This document shows, in pieces, positions 63,701-64,000 of a DNA stretch of 64,000 nucleotides. The stretch's first letter is position 1. Each line of letters starts with the position of its first letter. This DNA is from Hetaerina americana (Eukaryota > Arthropoda > Insecta > Odonata > Calopterygidae). The stretch spans positions 434,001-498,000 of the forward strand of contig JAKTNV010000074.1 of the NCBI GenBank assembly GCA_022747635.1, given 5' to 3'. A program made the position numbers and the translations under genes. The notes under the pieces were generated by a model, which saw only the letters and a list, made by a program, of their open reading frames with translations, was not told where the DNA came from and made no database searches.

Positions 63701-63717
63701 GAGGCTGGGAGCTGAAC
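17843..63717 (-). CDS. BICRA: BICRA/GLTSCR1 homologue, C-terminal ~2116 residues, 11 exons
   Basis: BICRA and its paralogue BICRAL define the non-canonical SWI/SNF complex (GBAF/ncBAF, with BRD9) in the nucleus. Exons in coding order: 63717-63319, 60818-59553, 57936-57859, 56010-53707, 45682-45512, 35530-35390, 31762-31307, 23231-22903, 21758-21515, 20362-20260, 18702-17843. All junctions are GT-AG and in frame; the stop is TGA at 17845-17843. The GLTSCR1 domain is read from RADACKRLVRYHVLNE, AEIFEATAKHLL-like sequence and KYRYLLLMESM (residues about 1716-1796), followed by MMIDRMFVGEEQ, close to the human MIDRMF.QEE stretch. The rest is low-complexity Gln/Pro/Ser/Thr sequence with basic runs (KKPKKKKKRK, ARKRRKK) that could be nuclear localisation signals. 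The N-terminus is right of the window. Insects have a single such gene (CG11873 in Drosophila, from memory). Confidence 0.9.
18703..20259 (-). other. BICRA intron, 1.6 kb
   Basis: AT-rich; no recognisable element. Confidence 0.65.
20260..20362 (-). CDS. BICRA: BICRA exon with MIDRMF motif
   Basis: Acceptor TTTGCAG, donor GCAGAAG before GTTGGT, phase 0 to 1. Encodes KEVRTSELMMIDRMFVGEEQ and MALERLKEEARRAE; MIDRMF..EE is conserved with human BICRA just after the GLTSCR1 core. Confidence 0.91.
20363..21514 (-). other. BICRA intron, 1.15 kb
   Basis: Holds one SINE C copy at 20655-20935; otherwise plain. Confidence 0.65.
20655..20935 (+). mobile_element. SINE family C copy
   Basis: Leader with GGGGGCTTTAAAG and ATAAGAGAAG, then the tRNA-like head AGTAGCTTAACTGGCTAAAG, box B-like GATTGAATCCC and CAATCAAGGCGATTGATTTT, then GCACAATTAGCCAGTGACTC and a GTTATTGTCTCAGCATCTCC tail. 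Same family as 42536-42760 and 57575-57790. Confidence 0.78.
21515..21758 (-). CDS. BICRA: BICRA exon: core of the GLTSCR1 domain
   Basis: First base completes the Leu codon; ends ATG before GTGAGT. Contains DVHTPFADRADACKRLVRYH, then VLNERVLSARDLDKADEIFE and KYRYLLLMESM. This matches the GLTSCR1 family pattern (TPF....DA..RLL.YHV..., F......LL.K...M..KYR.LLL.ES). It is the main basis for naming the gene; the domain mediates assembly into GBAF. Confidence 0.93.
21759..22902 (-). other. BICRA intron, 1.1 kb
   Basis: AT-rich; nothing recognised. Confidence 0.6.
22903..23231 (-). CDS. BICRA: BICRA exon leading into the GLTSCR1 domain
   Basis: Acceptor AAAGCAG before ATA GGG, donor TCTCT before GTAAGT, leaving two bases of a Leu codon. 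Ser/Thr-rich, ending RPALSPVRPTINKVSL, which joins IEQQLRTDQAGALNPDVHTP in the next exon. Confidence 0.84.
23905..23970 (-). repeat. Short retroposon tail, shared with 51070-51125
   Basis: On the minus strand it reads AAGGGACCATTTGGTCTCAA, then TTTTGCCCAAATAAATCTAT and CTATC. The same string, with few changes, is at 51073-51120 on the plus strand. The AAATAAA and (CTAT) end suggests the 3' end of a truncated retroposon. Confidence 0.6.
25059..26343 (+). mobile_element. Mariner copy 1 (dead), 1285 bp, TA-flanked
   Basis: Left end TGAGGGCAAGGTTAAAACTT and right end CCTTTTGCCTTACCCTCG form imperfect inverted repeats; TA lies on both sides (25057-25058, 26344-26345). The inside reads as broken mariner transposase: HPKLT-like start, RVKVSEIAKAVGIS-like second helix-turn-helix, MNETWVNHYTP, VFWDTKGILLIDYLIKGRKI, and HQECAP. 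Stops and frameshifts break all frames. The length is usual for mariner. Same family as 38038-39466. Confidence 0.85.
31307..31762 (-). CDS. BICRA: BICRA exon (152 codons)
   Basis: Acceptor CTACTACAG, donor ATCCAG before GTTTGT; phase 0/0. Starts VSSSSSQSPTIRYYHQVGNQ, then Ser/Pro/Thr-rich sequence, and ends with ELYVCIGGNNLTAEDEGE and ESALIKQIQ. Confidence 0.82.
31763..35389 (-). other. BICRA intron, 3.6 kb
   Basis: AT-rich; no repeat or gene recognised. Confidence 0.65.
35390..35530 (-). CDS. BICRA: BICRA exon (47 codons)
   Basis: Acceptor TTTCCGCAG before AAT CCC ATG, donor CAACCA before GTGAGT; phase 0/0. Ser/Gly-rich, with KRLKAGSSHTTCLASLPRQP at its end. No domain. Confidence 0.78.
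36215..37864 (+). mobile_element. Chimeric mariner: two elements joined
   Basis: The left part (36215-36615) starts at TA with CTACCTTGATCAAAAAGTTC and encodes an HTH domain (QRTCIKFCVKNGFSGARTLE, VVYQWHERFRSGRESIEDDE). The right part (about 36650-37864) encodes a different mariner, of mellifera type: GHRYMIQYLKGLSPTNIKAE, MRKLCARWVPRLLTLKQNQ, EFLGSFITMNKTWVHYFT, LLPHVPYSPDLAHSDYF, ending with an inverted-repeat end GGGATTACCCTCA next to TA. The left part has no right end and the right part no left end, so one has been inserted into or deleted against the other. Both are dead. Confidence 0.8.
38038..39466 (-). mobile_element. Mariner copy 2 (dead), with a SINE inside, TA-flanked
   Basis: Ends GGAGGGAAAGGTGAAAATTT (left) and CACCTTACCCTCG (right), with TA at 38036-38037 and 39467-39468. 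Minus-strand frames read MKKVPNILLDKSRVKVSEIT, SEERMRNILHKELGMCKEGA, FVTMDETWANHYMPDE, VFWDTKGILLIDYLIKGRKI and HQESAPTHKG, alternating between frames. It is longer than copy 1 because of a SINE at 39284-39430; outside that the two copies align along their length. Confidence 0.87.
39284..39430 (+). mobile_element. SINE family D copy inside mariner copy 2
   Basis: Starts CCGACCCCGGTGGCGGCGGG with a box A-like GTGGCGGCGGGGTAGTG and box B-like GGGTCGCGGGTGTAAATG, and ends with a (AATA)n A-rich tail. It is GC-rich at the head, unlike its surroundings. It is absent at the same point of mariner copy 1, so it came later. Confidence 0.72.
41880..42480 (-). mobile_element. LINE fragment, RTE-like, C-terminal region
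   Basis: Plus-strand text CCTGTCATCAATTCTGTTCT, ATGAAGGCTTCCTTACC, CTTCTTCTTATAACCC and ACACTTCCAAGATAGGTGAA aligns with 49100-49220 inside the larger LINE. Broken frames; a related but distinct copy. Confidence 0.6.
42536..42760 (-). mobile_element. SINE family C copy
   Basis: Minus strand: leader AAATTTCAGAGTGTAAGAGG, tRNA-like GATAGCTTAACTGGCTAAAG, anticodon stem CTCAA/TTGAG, box B GATTTGAATCTC, CAATCAAGGCGAATGATT, tail with GGCATCTCCTGCAGTTCC. Confidence 0.82.
42767..43620 (-). mobile_element. piggyBac-like transposase 3' remnant at a TTAA site
   Basis: The end CCCTTTGCACTCGGGTGC starts right after TTAA (42763-42766), as piggyBac insertions do. Minus-strand translation gives ILLAWKDKRIVTMLSTWDTA, VVTNYTKFMGGVDIADHY and MRKTLKWWRKF, the DDE_Tnp_1_7 signature (third catalytic Asp in GGVD). 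After a frameshift near 43315 follow a C-terminal Cys-rich zinc ribbon (HKDCAVCSN, then ICETCECKPGLHVGECF) with one stop inside. The amino-terminal half and the other end are missing. Confidence 0.85.
44110..44233 (+). mobile_element. SINE family A copy, 5'-truncated
   Basis: Begins at CCTTGGTGCCTTTCGTAAAG, then GGCTAATGCTGACGCCGGGT, CAGCTGTCGGTCGCCTCC and an AATACTACTACTA tail. Confidence 0.75.
44235..44900 (-). mobile_element. LINE fragment, RTE-like, endonuclease start
   Basis: Minus strand reads LTMLRAGKLENIKQERAWK, the usual opening of the apurinic-endonuclease domain (N.RTML..GKLENVK.EM), matching NVRTMLRVGKLGHIKREMER in the LINE at 51480. Frames are broken. Confidence 0.62.
45512..45682 (-). 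CDS. BICRA: BICRA coiled-coil-like exon (57 codons)
   Basis: Acceptor CTGCACAG before CAA CTT, donor CAGTTT before GTGAGT; phase 0/0. Encodes QLREVQQQLQVLTSRKGQRS then AQDNLAIQHLYLQQQRILLT, an amphipathic Gln/Leu-rich helix pair. This looks like one of the few structured parts of the protein's middle region. Confidence 0.85.
46285..46517 (-). mobile_element. SINE family B copy
   Basis: Minus strand: GCGGTAGTCCATGGGTAGAG, ACTGACAGGAGGGCCCGAG, box B GAGTTGGATTCCC, GCACCCTCAGCTCCACCCAA, GGGTACCAGATCTTCCTGGG, GTGTGAATTTCAC. The best-preserved copy of this family in the window. Confidence 0.82.
47309..47596 (+). mobile_element. SINE family A copy
   Basis: GGGGATGATGCAGTGGCTAA, CACCCAGAGGGCCC (box B mostly lost), GGTGCTTTGTGGAGAGTACT, CACCTTTCGTTAAGAGTAGG, CAGCTGTCGGTCGCCTCCTC, tail with ACTACTATTACC. 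Nearly full length. Confidence 0.82.
47861..48028 (-). mobile_element. SINE family B copy
   Basis: Minus strand: GGACATGGTAGTCCTGGTAT, box B GGGTTCAATTCCC, CCCAAGCTGTGTGATTTTGC and GGCAGCACAGGGAAAAGAAC. Confidence 0.75.
48700..51690 (-). mobile_element. LINE, RTE-like, endonuclease plus reverse transcriptase, dead
   Basis: Minus strand, in order: endonuclease start NVRTMLRVGKLGHIKREMER (about 51480), its end FSGADADSDHNLLLMKYSIH (about 50780), reverse transcriptase with EDYRTISLISHAAKVVLRII, DDQFGFRKGRGTHDAIAVMR and CFVDFEKVFDRVNW (about 49690-49930), RQGCPLSPLPFNVYMEVM (about 49530), and a C-terminal KVIEGR.EGK.GR.R.GMLD-like region (ERMLGIPGRERNRIGILDGR, about 48760). The FADD catalytic box is not found and stops and shifts abound. 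Clade is tentative, by resemblance to BovB/RTE. A truncated retroposon tail has been inserted at about 51063-51130. Confidence 0.85.
51070..51125 (+). repeat. Short retroposon tail, second copy
   Basis: GAGGGACCATTTGGTCTCAA followed by ATTCATCCAAATAAAGACCT and CTATCTATTTATC; matches 23905-23970 (minus). It lies within the endonuclease part of the LINE. Confidence 0.6.
51693..52593 (+). mobile_element. Internally deleted mariner with intact ends, 901 bp
   Basis: The two ends are inverted repeats: CAGGGTCCAT, one variable base, then CAATAAGTAT, at 51693 and, reversed, ending at 52593. TA flanks both (51691-51692 and 52594-52595). Inside are the HTH part (DSDRRLTIALISEETSLSVG, then LAMRKVCAKLVPKLLSEEQ) and the transposase tail (NKIPETDFQQAFDEWQT, YIDAGGKYFEN), in broken frames, with most of the catalytic domain missing between them. 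Confidence 0.85.
53030..53190 (-). mobile_element. Possible SINE-like head
   Basis: Minus strand: GGTGGGTAATGAGCTTGCCT, then AAAGGTCCCAGGTTTTAGTA, roughly like a tRNA D arm and box B. Only one copy, so weak. Confidence 0.3.
53707..56010 (-). CDS. BICRA: BICRA large exon (768 codons) with a tandem repeat
   Basis: Phase 0/0; acceptor TCTTGCAG before CCT TTA, donor CAACAG before GTAAGT. Very rich in Pro, Gln, Ser and His. The central third is a tandem array of 9- to 11-residue units (54790-55460). After it come GLVLTQQQQALLHQIKMSDL, AASGLGAKSLTEALIQALSA, and the basic stretch PPVARKRRKKADIIPPNIMN. Open over its full length, which by itself argues for a coding role. Confidence 0.9.
54790..55460 (-). 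repeat. Coding minisatellite: about 23 units of SP.P.HHQQP type
   Basis: Units of 27-33 bp encode SPVSQHQQP/SPIPQHQQP at the amino end and SPAPIHHQQP/SPAPLHHQQP toward the carboxyl end. The 30-bp units at 54830-55130 are nearly identical to each other, while the 27-bp units at 55290-55460 have diverged more. Frame is kept throughout because the unit length is always a multiple of three. Confidence 0.9.
57350..57455 (-). mobile_element. SINE family C copy, head part
   Basis: Minus strand: AGAGTTTAGGAGGATGCCTT, GATAGCTTAACTGGCTAAAG, stem CTCGA/TCGAG, box B GGGTTCAAATCC, TCAAGGCAAATG. The acceptor stem GCCTTGA/TCAAGGC pairs perfectly. The copy stops shortly after the head, so the body is missing. 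Confidence 0.82.
57575..57790 (+). mobile_element. SINE family C copy
   Basis: Leader AGCCCCCAAAATTTCAGAGT and TTGAGAGGAC, head GCCTCGATAGCTTAACTGGC, box B GGGTTTGAATCC, GGTCAAGGTGAATG, body GCACATTAGCAGATGACTCC, tail GTTGCGGGATCTCCCGCAGT. The most complete copy. Confidence 0.83.
57859..57936 (-). CDS. BICRA: BICRA small exon (26 codons)
   Basis: Acceptor TCTTAATAG, donor ATGCAG before GTAAGG; phase 0/0. Encodes GQGQVRFALSEDGRVLLQRD then CSAAMQ, an ordered-looking, non-repetitive segment between two disordered exons. It is too short for an ORF scan; it was found from the splice signals and the frame. Confidence 0.82.
57937..59552 (-). other. BICRA intron, 1.6 kb
   Basis: One partial SINE B head at 58257-58340; otherwise AT-rich. 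Confidence 0.65.
58257..58340 (-). mobile_element. SINE family B head
   Basis: Minus strand: GATTTGGTAGTCCTGTGGAT, box B GGTTCAATTCC, TGGGTGCTTGGGG. Body absent. Confidence 0.6.
59553..60818 (-). CDS. BICRA: BICRA exon 2 of the window (422 codons)
   Basis: Phase 0/0; acceptor TATTTTAG before ATG ATA CCA, donor CAG before GTATGC. It starts with an in-frame ATG, but preceding exon 1 joins it cleanly, so the ATG is probably internal. Contains poly-Gln runs, GGQVVRFITTTQGPMQLQQI, the basic run KKPKKKKKRKGSR with an acidic stretch after it, and TLNLADIMKSAGIGDDEDL, a short helix-like motif that may be a conserved interaction site. Confidence 0.87.
60819..63318 (-). other. BICRA intron, 2.5 kb
   Basis: AT-rich. 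A worn SINE C body is at about 62820-62990. Confidence 0.65.
62820..62990 (+). mobile_element. SINE family C, degenerate
   Basis: Parts of the body (CTATGTGAATGATTTTTTAC, GTTGACTCCGCTAAGAGTTA, TTGCTGCGGCATTTCCCAG) match the copy at 57680-57780. The head is garbled. Confidence 0.5.
63319..63717 (-). CDS. BICRA: BICRA exon 1 of the window (133 codons)
   Basis: Phase 0 at both ends: acceptor ATCCACAG before GTT CAG CTC, donor AACCAG before GTAATT. Encodes a leucine start (VQLPASAFPLLQILQQ), a run of six Pro, a run of six His, and Ser/Thr/Val-rich sequence. No domain. Confidence 0.83.
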
Positions 63718-64000
63718 CTGTGGATTAAATACATGAAAATTGTACTCAATATAGATGGGATGAAAACCAAAGTTGAATAGGCATTAAATACATACAACCA
63801 AACACATATTTGTAATGATTGCAATAAAAAAATGAGTTTAATATACTTCATTGCACATTTAAAAAATGGGTAACATATACAAGAGGAAGATGATACATAT
63901 TAAGTGATTTCCTCATTATTACCCTTGTAGTATTTACTGTTTTGGGATGTAAGGTACTATTGGGTTCATTTTCAGTATGAATACAAAGATGTCAATTAGA
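63718..64000 (-). other. BICRA intron, cut by the window end
   Basis: Starts with the acceptor CAG for exon 63319-63717. Nothing else is recognised. Confidence 0.6.

Noticed and set aside
1..64000. CRISPR array, operon or phage-like system
   Set aside because: No regularly spaced repeats outside the coding minisatellite, and all genes have introns; the DNA is eukaryotic.

Overview
The window is animal, most likely insect, nuclear DNA. It is AT-rich, its coding sequence is cut into GT-AG exons, and its introns are full of mariner, piggyBac, LINE and tRNA-derived SINE remnants. Nothing bacterial is present. Species cannot be named from the sequence; the mix of mobile elements and the large introns fit an insect of moderate to large genome size.

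Two host genes converge tail to tail. On the plus strand, eight exons between 1 and 10627 encode the C-terminal 666 residues of a GPI ethanolamine phosphate transferase 2 (PIGG). This is a multi-membrane-span ER enzyme of GPI-anchor synthesis; its catalytic N-terminal part lies left of the window. On the minus strand, eleven exons between 63717 and 17843 encode about 2116 residues of a BICRA/GLTSCR1 homologue, the defining subunit of the non-canonical (GBAF/ncBAF) SWI/SNF chromatin remodeller; its N-terminus lies right of the window. All splice junctions were followed by eye and every reading frame joins without a break. About 7.2 kb separate the two stop codons and hold the 3' UTRs and AT-rich spacer.

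The introns carry the accessory content. PIGG introns hold a LINE 3' fragment (about 735-1290) and a SINE cluster in which an inverted pair of one SINE family sits inside a copy of another, bracketed by a 12-bp duplication (5934-6667). BICRA introns hold two copies of one mariner family (25059-26343 and 38038-39466, the second with a SINE inside), a chimeric mariner (36215-37864), a 901-bp internally deleted mariner with intact ends (51693-52593), a piggyBac 3' end at a TTAA site (from 42767), an RTE-like LINE (48700-51690) with two related fragments, and many SINE copies of at least four families.

The most interesting points are: (1) the seven upstream BICRA exons are all phase 0/0 and a multiple of three long, whereas the GLTSCR1-domain exons are not; (2) a 23-unit His/Gln/Pro-rich tandem repeat in the largest exon; (3) a duplicated short motif at the BICRA C-terminus; (4) SINE heads that keep a full tRNA cloverleaf with a compensatory stem change; and (5) two long inverted SINE pairs able to fold in pre-mRNA. 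I saw no wholly new gene system, and no promoter is visible because both gene starts are outside the window.
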